From the NCBI RefSeq assembly GCF_036227485.1, contig NZ_CP109479.1, forward strand, positions 7,936,001 through 8,000,000: 64,000 nucleotides of DNA, written 5' to 3'. The stretch's first letter is position 1. Each line of letters opens with the position of its first letter. Source of the DNA: Streptomyces sp. NBC_01451 (lineage in GTDB: Bacteria > Actinomycetota > Actinomycetes > Streptomycetales > Streptomycetaceae). The position numbers were made by a program, and so were the translations under genes. Shown piece after piece: positions 46,958 to 56,291 of this stretch. The notes under the pieces were generated by a model. It saw nothing but the letters and a program-made list of their open reading frames with translations. It was not told where the DNA came from and searched no databases.

Positions 46958-47088
46958 ACACGGGAACAAATGATCGGCAGGCGACGGTCGAACGCGTGGC
47001 CGAACTTGTGTGCGAACTGGCGGGTGTGAGAAACCGGACAGCGGCGAGTGCGCGAATCAGCCGATGGCGGCGCGGAGTGGTCGGACCA

Positions 47089-47394
47089 TCACTCCGCGTC
47101 CGGGCCGAAAACCTCGACCCTGTCCGAAACTCGACGTACGTGAATACAGTCGCCCGGACACTCCTTCGCGGAGTCCACCACATCCGTCAGCAACGGCAGC
47201 GGCACCGGCGTCGTCGCCCCCGGGGCCTGCAACAACTCGTCCCCGGGGCTCTTCACGTACGCCAGCCCGTCGATGTCCAGCTCGAACACCTCCGGCGCGT
47301 ACTGGACACAGATTCCGTCCCCTGTGCACAGGTCCTGGTCGATCCAGACCTCCAACGCCTCACCGTCGGCCACGGCCTCCTCCTGCACGGTCAC
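47089..47394 (-). CDS. Ferredoxin
   Basis: A small acidic ferredoxin of about 100 residues. Cluster ligands are visible in DLCTGDGICVQYAPEVF near residue 22 and in KECPGDCIHVRR near residue 75, the arrangement of actinobacterial [3Fe-4S]/[4Fe-4S] ferredoxins that serve P450s and other oxygenases. The redox partner is not in this window. Two GTG starts compete: 47394, and 47388 which has better spacing from AGGAG. Confidence 0.9.
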   Translation of the reverse strand: MTVQEEAVADGEALEVWIDQDLCTGDGICVQYAPEVFELDIDGLAYVKSPGDELLQAPGATTPVPLPLLTDVVDSAKECPGDCIHVRRVSDRVEVFGPDAE

Positions 47395-47603
47395 ATCTCC
47401 TGCCGTTTCTGTCCCGAGCAAGACAATCCGACGGCAAGTCGGCCCAGCTCTGACGGGTGTTGAACACTTCGACCCTACCCCCGGCCGCTTCCCAATCATG
47501 TTCTGTGGGTATTCCCCTGGCGTGAGGGAGAGCGCAAGGGTGAAGATCGGACACACCCCGACAGTCTTTGTGATCTAGGGGTTTCAATCGACACCCACCC
47601 AGG

Positions 47604-47609
47604 TAGGGT
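47604..47609 (+). promoter_or_regulatory. -10 element of arc
   Basis: TAGGGT within GTAGGGTCTG, 38 nt before the arc start. The same ten bases recur before pup (51273-51282). Confidence 0.45.
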
Positions 47610-47647
47610 CTGGAAGCGTCCAGCTCCCCTTGGAGGAGGTGAGGACC

Positions 47648-49414
47648 GTGGCAGCCCACGACGACGACATGAACCGCGGCATCCGCCCGGGACGAGGGTC
47701 CGACGACCCGTCCGGGCAGATTGCCTACCTTGAGCAGGAGATCGCCGTCCTGCGGCGCAAGCTCGCCGACTCTCCGCGACACACGAGGATTCTCGAAGAG
47801 CGGATCGTCGAACTGCAGACCAACCTGGCCGGCGTGTCCGCGCAGAACGAGCGGCTCGCCAACACACTCCGGGAGGCCCGCGACCAGATCGTGGCCCTCA
47901 AGGAAGAGGTCGACCGGCTGGCACAGCCCCCGGCAGGCTTCGGTGTCTTCCTCGTGGCCAACGAGGACGGCACGGCCGACATCTTCACCGGAGGCCGCAA
48001 ACTCCGCGTGAACGTCAGCCCCAGCGTCGAGCTCGAAGAGCTCCGGCGCGGCCAGGAAGTGATGCTCAACGAAGCTCTCAACGTGGTCGAGGCCATGGAG
48101 TACGAGAGCGTCGGAGACATCGTCACCCTCAAGGAGATCCTTGAGGACGGCGAGCGCGCACTGGTACAGGGGCACACCGACGAGGAACGGGTGGTACGGC
48201 TCGCCGAGCCGCTCCTGGACGTCGTCATCCGCCCCGGCGACGCCCTCCTGCTCGAACCCCGCTCCGGCTACGTCTACGAAGTCGTGCCGAAGAGCGAGGT
48301 CGAGGAACTCGTCCTCGAAGAAGTACCCGACATCGGCTACGAGCAGATCGGCGGCCTGGGCAACCAGATCGAGATGATCCGCGACGCCGTCGAACTCCCG
48401 TACCTCCACCCCGACCTCTTCAAGGAGCACGAACTCAGGCCGCCCAAGGGCGTCCTGCTGTACGGGCCCCCCGGATGCGGAAAGACGCTCATCGCCAAGG
48501 CCGTCGCCAACTCGCTGGCCAAAAAGGTCGCCGAAGTCACCGGCCAGGCCCAGGGCAAGAGCTTCTTCCTCAACATCAAGGGCCCCGAACTCCTCAACAA
48601 GTACGTCGGCGAGACCGAGCGGCAGATCCGCCTCGTCTTCCAGCGTGCAAGGGAGAAGGCCAGCGAGGGCACCCCCGTCATCGTCTTCTTCGACGAGATG
48701 GAATCCCTCTTCCGCACCCGCGGATCCGGCGTCAGCTCGGACGTGGAGAACACCATCGTCCCCCAGCTCCTCGCCGAGATCGACGGCGTGGAAGGCCTGC
48801 AGAACGTGGTCGTCATCGGTGCCTCCAACCGCGAGGACATGATCGACCCCGCCATCCTGCGCCCCGGCCGACTCGACGTGAAGATCAAGATCGAACGTCC
48901 GGACGCCGAATCCGCCAAGGACATCTTCCAGAAGTACCTCACCGACCGTCTCCCGCTGCACCCCGAGGACGTGGGGGAGCACGGCGGCGACAAGGTGGCC
49001 ACGGTCCAGAGCATGATCCAGACGGCCGTGGAACACATGTACACGGAATCCGACGAGAACCGCTTCCTGGAAGTCACCTACGCCAACGGTGACAAGGAAG
49101 TCCTCTACTTCAAGGACTTCAACTCCGGCGCCATGATCGAGAACATCGTGGGCCGGGCCAAGAAGATGGCGATCAAGGACTTCCTCGACCACAAGCAGAA
49201 GGGCATCCGCGTCTCCCACCTCCTCCAGGCATGCGTGGACGAGTTCAAGGAGAACGAGGACCTCCCCAACACCACCAACCCCGACGACTGGGCCCGGATC
49301 TCCGGAAAGAAGGGCGAACGGATCGTCTACATCCGTACGCTCATCACCGGAAAGCAGGGCGCGGACACCGGACGCTCCATCGACACGGTGGCCAACACCG
49401 GTCAGTACCTGTAA
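47648..49414 (+). CDS. arc: Proteasome-associated AAA+ ATPase (ARC/Mpa)
   Basis: ARC forms the hexameric ring that recognises pupylated proteins, unfolds them and feeds the 20S core. It is 588 residues. The N-terminal coiled coil (about 20-75) binds Pup; two OB domains follow. The AAA domain has Walker A GPPGCGKT near 273 and Walker [10 protein letters not shown] near 344. The C-terminus ends TGQYL, the penultimate-Tyr motif that docks into the proteasome. GTG at 47648 follows GGAGGTGAGG. A terminator follows the gene. Confidence 0.97.
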   Translation: MAAHDDDMNRGIRPGRGSDDPSGQIAYLEQEIAVLRRKLADSPRHTRILEERIVELQTNLAGVSAQNERLANTLREARDQIVALKEEVDRLAQPPAGFGVFLVANEDGTADIFTGGRKLRVNVSPSVELEELRRGQEVMLNEALNVVEAMEYESVGDIVTLKEILEDGERALVQGHTDEERVVRLAEPLLDVVIRPGDALLLEPRSGYVYEVVPKSEVEELVLEEVPDIGYEQIGGLGNQIEMIRDAVELPYLHPDLFKEHELRPPKGVLLYGPPGCGKTLIAKAVANSLAKKVAEVTGQAQGKSFFLNIKGPELLNKYVGETERQIRLVFQRAREKASEGTPVIVFFDEMESLFRTRGSGVSSDVENTIVPQLLAEIDGVEGLQNVVVIGASNREDMIDPAILRPGRLDVKIKIERPDAESAKDIFQKYLTDRLPLHPEDVGEHGGDKVATVQSMIQTAVEHMYTESDENRFLEVTYANGDKEVLYFKDFNSGAMIENIVGRAKKMAIKDFLDHKQKGIRVSHLLQACVDEFKENEDLPNTTNPDDWARISGKKGERIVYIRTLITGKQGADTGRSIDTVANTGQYL

Positions 49415-49423
49415 AAAACGGGG

Positions 49424-49464
49424 TGGCTGCGGGTGCCCTCACCGGGTACCCGCAGCCAACTGTT
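49424..49464 (+). terminator. Intrinsic terminator between arc and dop
   Basis: TGGCTGCGGGT (49424-49434) pairs with ACCCGCAGCCA (49448-49458), followed by ACTGTTTTT. A-run before and U-run after make it a classic terminator, so dop needs its own promoter. Confidence 0.88.
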
Positions 49465-49528
49465 TTTCAGGCCACAGCCGGAGCGAGGCAATGACGCAAA
49501 TGATCTCCCCACCAGCGCAAAGGCGTTC

Positions 49529-49534
49529 TAGGCT
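49529..49534 (+). promoter_or_regulatory. -10 element of dop
   Basis: TAGGCT at 49529-49534, about 115 nt before the dop ATG and just downstream of the arc terminator. Confidence 0.4.
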
Positions 49535-49648
49535 CTTTCGTACCGCCGAGTCGCGCAGTGCGGGGACGGGCACCGCACACGCACCGGAGCACCACCGGTA
49601 CTTGAGCGGCGTCCCCGACCGAGGACACCGCCGGGCAAGGAGGGCCGC

Positions 49649-51160
49649 ATGACCGTACGGCGAGTAATGGGCATCGAGACGGAGTACGGGATCTCCGTCC
49701 CCGGCCACCCCAACGCCAATGCCATGCTCACCTCGTCCCAGATCGTCAACGCCTACGCGGCGGCGATGCACCGGGCCCGCAGGGCCCGCTGGGACTTCGA
49801 GGAGGAGAACCCGCTGCGCGACGCGCGAGGCTTCGACCTCGCCCGCGAGGTCGCCGACTCCAGCCAGCTCACCGACGAGGACATCGGCCTGGCCAACGTC
49901 ATCCTCACCAACGGCGCGCGGCTGTACGTCGACCACGCACACCCCGAGTACAGCGCCCCCGAAGTCACCAACCCCCGCGACGCCGTCCTCTGGGACAAGG
50001 CCGGCGAACGCATCATGGCCGAAGCGGCCGAACGGGCCGCCCAGCTCCCCGGCGCCCAGCCGATCCACCTCTACAAGAACAACACCGACAACAAGGGCGC
50101 CTCCTACGGCACGCACGAGAACTACCTGATGAAGCGGGAGACCCCCTTCTCGGACATCGTGCGCCACCTCACGCCGTTCTTCGTCTCCCGCCAGGTCGTC
50201 ACCGGCGCGGGCCGCGTCGGCATCGGCCAGGACGGCCACGAGCACGGCTTCCAGCTGAGCCAGCGCGCGGACTACTTCGAGGTCGAGGTCGGTCTGGAGA
50301 CCACTCTCAAGCGCCCGATCATCAACACGCGCGACGAACCCCACGCGGACGCGGAGAAGTACCGCCGCCTCCACGTGATCATCGGCGACGCCAACCTCTC
50401 CGAGATCTCGACCTATCTGAAACTGGGCACCACGGCCCTGGTCCTCTCCATGATCGAGGACGGCTTCATCGCCGTCGACCTGGCGGTCGACCAGCCCGTA
50501 CGCACGCTCCACCAGGTCTCCCACGACCCGACACTCAAACGACTGGTCACGCTCCGCAGCGGGCGCACACTGACCGCCGTACAGCTCCAGATGGAGTACT
50601 TCGAACTCTCGCGCAAGTACGTGGAGGAGCGGTACGGGGCCGACGCCGACGACCAGACCAAGGACGTCCTGGTCCGCTGGGAAGACACCCTGAACCGCCT
50701 GGAGAACGACCCCATGAGCCTCGCCGGCGAGCTCGACTGGGTCGCCAAGCTGGAACTCATGGAGGGCTACCGGCGCCGCGACGACCTCGACTGGGACGCG
50801 GCCCGGCTGCACCTGGTCGACCTCCAGTACGCCGACGTGCGGGCCGAGAAGGGCCTCTACAACCGCCTCGTGGCCCGTGGGCGCATCAAGCGCCTGCTGG
50901 ACGAGGACGAGGTCGAGCGGGCCCGCACGAAGCCTCCGGAGGACACCCGTGCCTACTTCCGCGGACGCTGCCTGGAGCAGTACGCGGACGACGTCGCGGC
51001 GGCCTCCTGGGACTCCGTGATCTTCGATCTGCCCGGCCGGGACTCGCTCCAGCGCGTCCCAACCCTGGAGCCGCTTCGCGGAACGCGTAATCACGTGAAA
51101 GAGCTCCTGGACCGCTGCCGCACGGCAGAAGACCTGGTCAGGGTCCTGTCGGGCCACTGA
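49649..51160 (+). CDS. dop: Deamidase/depupylase of Pup
   Basis: Dop deamidates the C-terminal Gln of Pup and removes Pup from substrates. It is 503 residues, glutamine-synthetase-like fold, homologous to PafA in this window. The nucleotide/metal segment [12 protein letters not shown] lies at residues 8-19. The Dop-loop region that tells it from PafA falls within about residues 40-65 ([17 protein letters not shown]). [19 protein letters not shown] near 225 is shared with PafA. The ATG at 49649 has AAGGAGG upstream. Confidence 0.96.
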   Translation: MTVRRVMGIETEYGISVPGHPNANAMLTSSQIVNAYAAAMHRARRARWDFEEENPLRDARGFDLAREVADSSQLTDEDIGLANVILTNGARLYVDHAHPEYSAPEVTNPRDAVLWDKAGERIMAEAAERAAQLPGAQPIHLYKNNTDNKGASYGTHENYLMKRETPFSDIVRHLTPFFVSRQVVTGAGRVGIGQDGHEHGFQLSQRADYFEVEVGLETTLKRPIINTRDEPHADAEKYRRLHVIIGDANLSEISTYLKLGTTALVLSMIEDGFIAVDLAVDQPVRTLHQVSHDPTLKRLVTLRSGRTLTAVQLQMEYFELSRKYVEERYGADADDQTKDVLVRWEDTLNRLENDPMSLAGELDWVAKLELMEGYRRRDDLDWDAARLHLVDLQYADVRAEKGLYNRLVARGRIKRLLDEDEVERARTKPPEDTRAYFRGRCLEQYADDVAAASWDSVIFDLPGRDSLQRVPTLEPLRGTRNHVKELLDRCRTAEDLVRVLSGH

Positions 51161-51273
51161 GTCGGCCTTTGGGCCGGGGCGTCCCGGCAGGGTGGAAAGT
51201 GCCGCGTCCGGGAATCATCGAGATGGTTCCCGGACGTTGTGGCAACAACGGGGCCAATGTCGGACCCTGCTTG

Positions 51274-51279
51274 TAGGGT
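51274..51279 (+). promoter_or_regulatory. -10 element of pup
   Basis: TAGGGT in GTAGGGTCTG, 36 nt before the pup ATG, matching the arc element. Confidence 0.45.
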
Positions 51280-51315
51280 CTGATCAAGAACGTCGAACCG
51301 AGCGGGGTGAGGGTT

Positions 51316-51531
51316 ATGGCGACCAAGGACACCGGCGGCGGACAGCAGAAGGCGACGCGCAGCACCGAGGAGGTCGAGGAGGCACCTGAGGCACAGGTAT
51401 CCGAAGACCTCAAGGAGCGCCAGGAGAAGCTGAGCGACGACGTGGACTCCGTCCTCGATGAAATCGATGACGTACTAGAGGAGAACGCCGAGGATTTCGT
51501 TCGGTCATTTGTGCAAAAAGGTGGGCAGTAA
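51316..51531 (+). CDS. pup: Prokaryotic ubiquitin-like protein Pup
   Basis: A 71-residue, highly acidic, intrinsically disordered tag protein. The central helix-forming region is in SEDLKERQEKLSDDVDSVLD. The C-terminus is GGQ, so Dop must convert Gln to Glu before PafA can ligate it to lysines. The ATG at 51316 follows GGGGTGAGGG. It is followed by an HNH endonuclease gene rather than directly by prcB. Confidence 0.97.
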   Translation: MATKDTGGGQQKATRSTEEVEEAPEAQVSEDLKERQEKLSDDVDSVLDEIDDVLEENAEDFVRSFVQKGGQ

Positions 51532-51574
51532 AGGGCAATAGGTCAAAGGACCTTCGAAATGAAGGTTGCGGGGG

Positions 51575-52180
51575 ATGGTTGACGAAACGCCGGGCAAGCG
51601 GTGCGCGGGTTGCGAGAGGGACGTGCCTGTTACCGCTTTCGCGCGGGACAAGAATCGACGCGATGGCCTTCAGGTGCGGTGTCGGGAGTGCGTGGCGGAG
51701 TACAGCGCTGAGCACTACCGGCGCCGCCGGGAGGCCGTAGGGAAGTCGGTGCGGGAAAGGGTGGACGTCCCGTCTGGACACAAGCTCTGCCGAACGTGCG
51801 GAGAGATCAAGCCGCACAGTGAGTGGCACCGCAATGCGACTGCCTCGGACGGCTTGTCCACACGCTGCAAGGCGTGCCGGGCGACTCGGGGGCGAGAAGA
51901 CCATCTGATGCGTCAGTACGGCCTCACCGAAGCTGAGCGTGACGAGTTGATCGTCTCGCAAGGTGGCGTCTGCTGCATATGTTTGTCTGCTCCGCCTGCA
52001 CATGTGGATCACTGCCACCAGACGGGTAGGGTCCGAGGCGTACTGTGCTTCAGCTGCAACGCGGCGCTGGGGCAGTTCAAGGATCGGCCCGACGTCATAA
52101 GGCGGGCTGCGACATACGTGGAAGGAAACGCGTGGAAGCCAACACTCGTAGCACCGGGCGTCTACCGGCTGCCTTCCTGA
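51575..52180 (+). CDS. HNH endonuclease (endonuclease VII type) inside the proteasome locus
   Basis: A 201-residue protein. Two N-terminal zinc-knuckle pairs are visible: CAGCERD with CRECVAEY, and [13 protein letters not shown] with CKACRA. The C-terminal recombination-endonuclease-VII domain has [30 protein letters not shown], with the His/Asn metal site and four Cys. It should nick or cut DNA, perhaps branched. The ATG at 51575 has GAAGG upstream. Its 3' end overlaps prcB by 49 bp, so it is translated with the proteasome genes. A gene of unknown role occupies this place in S. coelicolor too (SCO1645). Confidence 0.9.
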   Translation: MVDETPGKRCAGCERDVPVTAFARDKNRRDGLQVRCRECVAEYSAEHYRRRREAVGKSVRERVDVPSGHKLCRTCGEIKPHSEWHRNATASDGLSTRCKACRATRGREDHLMRQYGLTEAERDELIVSQGGVCCICLSAPPAHVDHCHQTGRVRGVLCFSCNAALGQFKDRPDVIRRAATYVEGNAWKPTLVAPGVYRLPS

Positions 52181-52977
52181 CGCCCGGGTCGTCGTCCTTC
52201 ATGGACTTTCTGTCCGACCATCAGCCGGAGATGCTCCCGGGCAAGCGGCAGTTGCCGCCCACCCAGGGTGCGATCGAGGCCCCGCACGGCACGACCATCG
52301 TCGCCGTCACCTTCCCGGGTGGTGTGGTGCTCGCCGGTGACCGGCGAGCGACGATGGGGAACGTCATCGCGCAGCGGGACATCGAGAAGGTGTTCCCGGC
52401 GGACGAGTACTCGGCTGTCGGCATCGCCGGCACCGCCGGTCTCGCCGTCGAGATGGTGAAGCTGTTCCAGCTGGAGCTGGAGCACTTCGAGAAGGTGGAG
52501 GGTGCGCAGCTCTCGCTGGAGGGCAAGGCGAACCGGCTGTCCACCATGATTCGTTCGAACCTCGGTATGGCCATGCAAGGTCTTGCCGTGGTGCCGCTGT
52601 TCGCCGGGTTCGACGTGGACCGGGGGAAGGGGCGCATCTTCTCGTACGACGTGACGGGTGGGCGTTCCGAGGAGCACGGTTATGCGGCGACCGGTTCGGG
52701 GTCGATCTTTGCGCGTGGTGCGATGAAGAAGCTGTATCACCGTGATCTGAGTGAGGCGGACGCGACGACGCTGGTCATTCAGGCGTTGTACGACGCGGCG
52801 GACGACGATTCGGCGACCGGTGGTCCCGATGTCGCGCGCCGGATCTACCCGATCGTCACCGTGATCACCGAGGACGGTTTCCGCAGGCTGACGGACGACG
52901 AGGGTGCTGAGATCGCCCGTTCGATTCTGGAGCGGCGGCTGGAGCAGCCCGACGGCCCGCGTGCCGAGCTGCTGTAG
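52132..52977 (+). CDS. prcB: 20S proteasome beta subunit
   Basis: PrcB is the proteolytic subunit of the 20S core. It is 281 residues. A 53-residue propeptide ends at HG, exposing catalytic Thr54 in [15 protein letters not shown]; Lys and Asp partners lie in [10 protein letters not shown] and further on. GTG at 52132 with GGAAGGA upstream lies inside the end of the HNH gene. Compared with its neighbours the gene uses more GGT and CGT codons. Confidence 0.97.
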   Translation: MEANTRSTGRLPAAFLTPGSSSFMDFLSDHQPEMLPGKRQLPPTQGAIEAPHGTTIVAVTFPGGVVLAGDRRATMGNVIAQRDIEKVFPADEYSAVGIAGTAGLAVEMVKLFQLELEHFEKVEGAQLSLEGKANRLSTMIRSNLGMAMQGLAVVPLFAGFDVDRGKGRIFSYDVTGGRSEEHGYAATGSGSIFARGAMKKLYHRDLSEADATTLVIQALYDAADDDSATGGPDVARRIYPIVTVITEDGFRRLTDDEGAEIARSILERRLEQPDGPRAELL

Positions 52978-53033
52978 TACCTCTCGCTGTTCAGGTGGTC
53001 CAGTGACTTCGACAGAAAGGGACGGTTAATCCG

Positions 53034-53783
53034 GTGTCGACGCCGTTCTATGTCTCACCCCAGCAGGCGATGGCCGACCGGGCGGAGTACGCCCGCAAGG
53101 GCATCGCCCGTGGTCGCAGCCTGGTTGTGCTGCAGTATGCCGATGGCATCGTGTTCGTCGGCGAGAACCCGTCCCGTGCGCTGCACAAGTTCAGCGAGAT
53201 CTATGACCGGATCGGCTTCGCGGCCGCCGGCAAGTACAACGAGTACGAGAACCTGCGGATCGGCGGTGTGCGGTATGCCGACATGCGTGGGTACACGTAC
53301 GACCGTGCCGATGTGACGGCCCGTGGTCTGGCGAACGTGTACGCGCAGACGCTGGGCACGATCTTCTCCTCGGCGGCGGAGAAGCCGTACGAGGTGGAGC
53401 TGGTCGTCGCGGAGGTCGGTGAGACGGCCGACGGTGACCAGATCTACCGGCTGCCGCACGACGGTTCGATCGTCGATGAGCACGGTTCGGTGGCGGTCGG
53501 TGGTAACGCCGAGCAGATCAGTACGTATCTGGATCAGCGTCATCAGGACGGGATGTCCTTGGCCGAGGCGCTGAAGCTGGCGGTTCAGGCTCTGTCGCGC
53601 GATACGAACGGCACCGAGCGGGAGATTCCGGCCGAGCGGCTGGAGGTGGCGGTGCTGGACCGTACGCGTCCGCAGAAGCGGAAGTTCAAGCGGATCGTCG
53701 GCCGTCAGCTCGGGCGGTTGCTGGAGGCCGGTGGAGCGACCACGGAGGCGGAGAGCGCCGCTGAGGACGACGCCGAGGCGTAG
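53034..53783 (+). CDS. prcA: 20S proteasome alpha subunit
   Basis: PrcA forms the outer rings of the 20S core that gate entry and bind ARC. It is 249 residues. The N-terminal gate segment is [22 protein letters not shown]. The family core contains [17 protein letters not shown] and [22 protein letters not shown]. The C-terminal tail is acidic ([11 protein letters not shown]). The start is GTG at 53034, 56 nt after prcB. Confidence 0.97.
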   Translation: MSTPFYVSPQQAMADRAEYARKGIARGRSLVVLQYADGIVFVGENPSRALHKFSEIYDRIGFAAAGKYNEYENLRIGGVRYADMRGYTYDRADVTARGLANVYAQTLGTIFSSAAEKPYEVELVVAEVGETADGDQIYRLPHDGSIVDEHGSVAVGGNAEQISTYLDQRHQDGMSLAEALKLAVQALSRDTNGTEREIPAERLEVAVLDRTRPQKRKFKRIVGRQLGRLLEAGGATTEAESAAEDDAEA

Positions 53784-53894
53784 CGGCGCCAGGGTGTCCC
53801 TGTCCGTCTGGCTGTGGTTTGTTCCGCTTGACTGTTTGTTCTGATTCGTACCCCGGTTGCCTGTGGCGGCCGGGGTACGGGCGTTGACGGGGGT

Positions 53895-54914
53895 TCAGGT
53901 GCGGCTGCGGGGCGGTGCCGTGGAGCCTCGTACGACGAGTCGGACGGGGATGTCGCCCTGGGTGGGCGGGCGGCCGTCGAGTACGGCGAGGAGGGCCTGC
54001 ATGCCGCGTTCGCCGAAGAGTTCGGCGTCGAGGTGGACCGTCGTCAACTCGGGGTCGATGGCGGTGGCGAGGGCGAGGTCGTCGAGGCCGGTGACGGAGA
54101 GGTCGTCGGGGATGCGCAGGCCGAGGCGGCGGACGGCCTTGTAGGCGCCGGTGGCGAGTTTGTCGTCGTCGCAGACGAGGGCGGTGGGGTGGGGGCCGGG
54201 GCCGGTGAGGGCGGCTGTGACGGCCTGTTGGGCGCCTTCGAAGGAGATGGGGGCCTGGATGGTGCGCAGGTCGGTTCCGGGGGCGCCGGCGAGCCGTGTG
54301 GCGAGTTCGTGGGCGCGTACGGCGAAGGTCCAGGAGGGGATGTCGGCGGCGAGGTGGAGGAAGCGGCGGTGGCCGAGGGCCAGGAGGTGGTCGGTGACCT
54401 GGCGTACGCCGTCGGCGATGTCGAGGTTGACGGTGGCGGCGCCGAGGCTGCCGTGGGGGTCGCTGTCGAGCATGACGAGGGGCAGCTGGTCGCCGCGGAT
54501 GGCGGTGAGGGCGTCGGCGGCCATGGAGGAGGCGAGGACGCCGTCGAGGGCGGCCCGGGCGGAGTGGAAGGGGTCGCGGGCGGGGCCGATGCCCTCGGGG
54601 GAGGGGTAGAGGACGACGCCGAAGCCGTGTTCGGCGGCGATGCGGGCGGCTCCGGTGTAGACGCCGGCGAAGAACTCGGTGGTGAGGGCGGGGACGACGA
54701 GGAGGACGGTGCGGGTGTGGCCGAGGCGTAGGTTGCGGGCGGCGAGGTTGGGGCGGTAGCCGAGTTCGCGGGCGGCGGTGCGTACGCGTTCGGCGGTGGT
54801 CTCGGAGACGCGCCCGCGCCACTTGTCGCCGAGGACGAGGGACACGGCGGCCTGGGAGACGCCCGCGGCCCGGGCGACGTCGCGGCTGGTGGGTCGGGTG
54901 CTGCCTCGTGCCAC
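53895..54914 (-). CDS. LacI-family transcriptional regulator
   Basis: A 339-residue repressor. The DNA-binding domain reads TSRDVARAAGVSQAAVSLVLGDKWRGRVSE (about residues 9-38) and the hinge helix is in GYRPNLAARNLR. The periplasmic-binding-protein-like sensor domain includes PALTTEFFAGVYTGA and VTGLDDLALATAIDPELTTV. The ligand is unknown. GTG at 54914 has AAGGAG upstream. It diverges from the MFS gene and probably controls it; the pair sits between prcA and pafA. Confidence 0.9.
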   Translation of the reverse strand: MARGSTRPTSRDVARAAGVSQAAVSLVLGDKWRGRVSETTAERVRTAARELGYRPNLAARNLRLGHTRTVLLVVPALTTEFFAGVYTGAARIAAEHGFGVVLYPSPEGIGPARDPFHSARAALDGVLASSMAADALTAIRGDQLPLVMLDSDPHGSLGAATVNLDIADGVRQVTDHLLALGHRRFLHLAADIPSWTFAVRAHELATRLAGAPGTDLRTIQAPISFEGAQQAVTAALTGPGPHPTALVCDDDKLATGAYKAVRRLGLRIPDDLSVTGLDDLALATAIDPELTTVHLDAELFGERGMQALLAVLDGRPPTQGDIPVRLVVRGSTAPPRSRT

Positions 54915-54958
54915 CGTGGGCCTGCTCCTTCGTGTGGACGTGCGGACTGGGCACATGG

Positions 54959-54987
54959 TACGTATGACGGGCGACGTTATACGTAAC
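54959..54987. promoter_or_regulatory. Candidate LacI operator in the divergent lacI-like/MFS gap
   Basis: GTTATACGTAAC (54976-54987) has GTTA/TAAC arms, and a related TACGTA lies at 54959-54964, 17 bp away. Both are AT-rich in a GC-rich gap of 108 bp. Confidence 0.45.
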
Positions 54988-55022
54988 ACTTCCGGCGTCG
55001 CGGTTGACGGGAAAGGCTGGTC

Positions 55023-56282
55023 ATGGCGGCGGGATACCTGGAGATCCTCAGGGCACGGTATGCGGTGAGGCTGCTCGTGGGCACCCTGGTGGGCCGGTTG
55101 CCGAACGCCACGGCGGCGATCGCGATCGTGCTGTTCGTCCGGGCCGAGGGCGGCACCTACAGCCTCGCAGGCGGGCTCGCCGCGGCGTACGGGGTGGCCA
55201 ACGCCGTGGGGCAGCCGCTGCTGGGGCGGCTGGTCGACCTGTACGGGCAGCCGCGGGTCCAGTTGTCGGGTGCGCTCGTATCGGCGCTCGGTACGGGGGT
55301 GTTCGCGTTCGCGGGTATCGGCCCGCTGCCGCTCGCGTATGTCGCGGTGGCGGTCGCCGGGCTGTTCACGCCTCCCCTGGAGGGCGGTCTGCGGGCGCTG
55401 TGGCCGTCGGTGCTCCGCAGGGAGGACCAGGTGCACACGGCGTACGCGATGGACGCCGTGGCGCAGGAAATCCTGTTCACCGTGGGGCCGTTGCTGGTCA
55501 CGCTGTGCGCGTCGCTGTGGTCGGCGCGGGCCGCGCTGATCGTGCTGAACGTGATCGGGGTCCTGGGGGCGCTCTCCGTGGTGCTGTCGCCGCCTTCGCG
55601 GGCGTGGCGTTCGGCGCCGCGTGAGGCGCACTGGCTGGGCGCGCTGAGGTCGCCGGGGCTGCTGGTGATGCTGGGGGCGTTCCTGTTCGTGGGGATCGCG
55701 ATGGGGTCCATCACGGTGGCTTCGGTGTCGTACGCGGACGGCCACGGTGGTGACGTGGTGTACGGCTGGCTGATGGCGGCCGTCGGGCTGGGCGCGCTGC
55801 TGGGCGGCACGGTGTACGGGGCGCGACAGTGGAGCGGGCCGGCGGAGCGGCGGCTGACGGTGCTGGTGGGGTTTCTGGCGGTGTGTTATCTGCCGCTGAC
55901 GCTGATGCCGGGCGCGGTCGCGATGACGTTGCTGATGGTGCTCGCGGGGGTGTTCCTGGCGCCGACCCTCGCGTGTGTGTTCGTGCTGGTGGACCGGCAC
56001 GCTCCGCGGGGGACGGTCACCGAGGCCTTCTCCTGGCTCGTGACGACGTTCACCGTGGGCGCGTCGCTGGGTACGGGTCTCGCGGGGCCGGTCGTCGAGT
56101 GGGGCGGAACGCTGTGGGGGTTCGTCGTGCCGGGGGGTGCCGGGGCCGTGTCGTTGCTGGTTCTGCTGGTCACCGGGCGGGTGCTGGCGGTGCCCGCGGG
56201 AGGCGCGGTGGTTGCGGTCTCATCGGAAAATGATCCAAACCGTGCTGCCGGAACCCGTTTCAGCTCGGGGGATCGGGCGTAA
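55023..56282 (+). CDS. Major facilitator superfamily transporter
   Basis: A 419-residue permease with about twelve hydrophobic helices. The loop after helix 2 has the MFS-like GRLVDLYGQPRVQ near residue 68. The substrate is unknown. Overall it resembles sugar- or drug-efflux-type MFS proteins of actinobacteria. ATG at 55023, GGAAAGG upstream. Its TAA stop forms part of the pafA -10 box. Confidence 0.88.
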   Translation: MAAGYLEILRARYAVRLLVGTLVGRLPNATAAIAIVLFVRAEGGTYSLAGGLAAAYGVANAVGQPLLGRLVDLYGQPRVQLSGALVSALGTGVFAFAGIGPLPLAYVAVAVAGLFTPPLEGGLRALWPSVLRREDQVHTAYAMDAVAQEILFTVGPLLVTLCASLWSARAALIVLNVIGVLGALSVVLSPPSRAWRSAPREAHWLGALRSPGLLVMLGAFLFVGIAMGSITVASVSYADGHGGDVVYGWLMAAVGLGALLGGTVYGARQWSGPAERRLTVLVGFLAVCYLPLTLMPGAVAMTLLMVLAGVFLAPTLACVFVLVDRHAPRGTVTEAFSWLVTTFTVGASLGTGLAGPVVEWGGTLWGFVVPGGAGAVSLLVLLVTGRVLAVPAGGAVVAVSSENDPNRAAGTRFSSGDRA

Positions 56283-56291
56283 TGTTCAGTC
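56280..56291 (+). promoter_or_regulatory. Leaderless-type -10 element before pafA
   Basis: TAATGT (56280-56285), 6 nt, then the ATG at 56292. It overlaps the stop codon of the MFS gene. This allows pafA expression apart from the upstream gene. Confidence 0.55.

Noticed and set aside
47360..49219. A 619-codon minus-strand frame opposite arc
   Set aside because: Shadow of the AAA ATPase; no start signal and no domain.
51541..52200. A recent mobile-element insertion carrying the HNH gene
   Set aside because: No terminal repeats, target duplication or transposase; the gene overlaps prcB smoothly and a gene occupies the same position in S. coelicolor.
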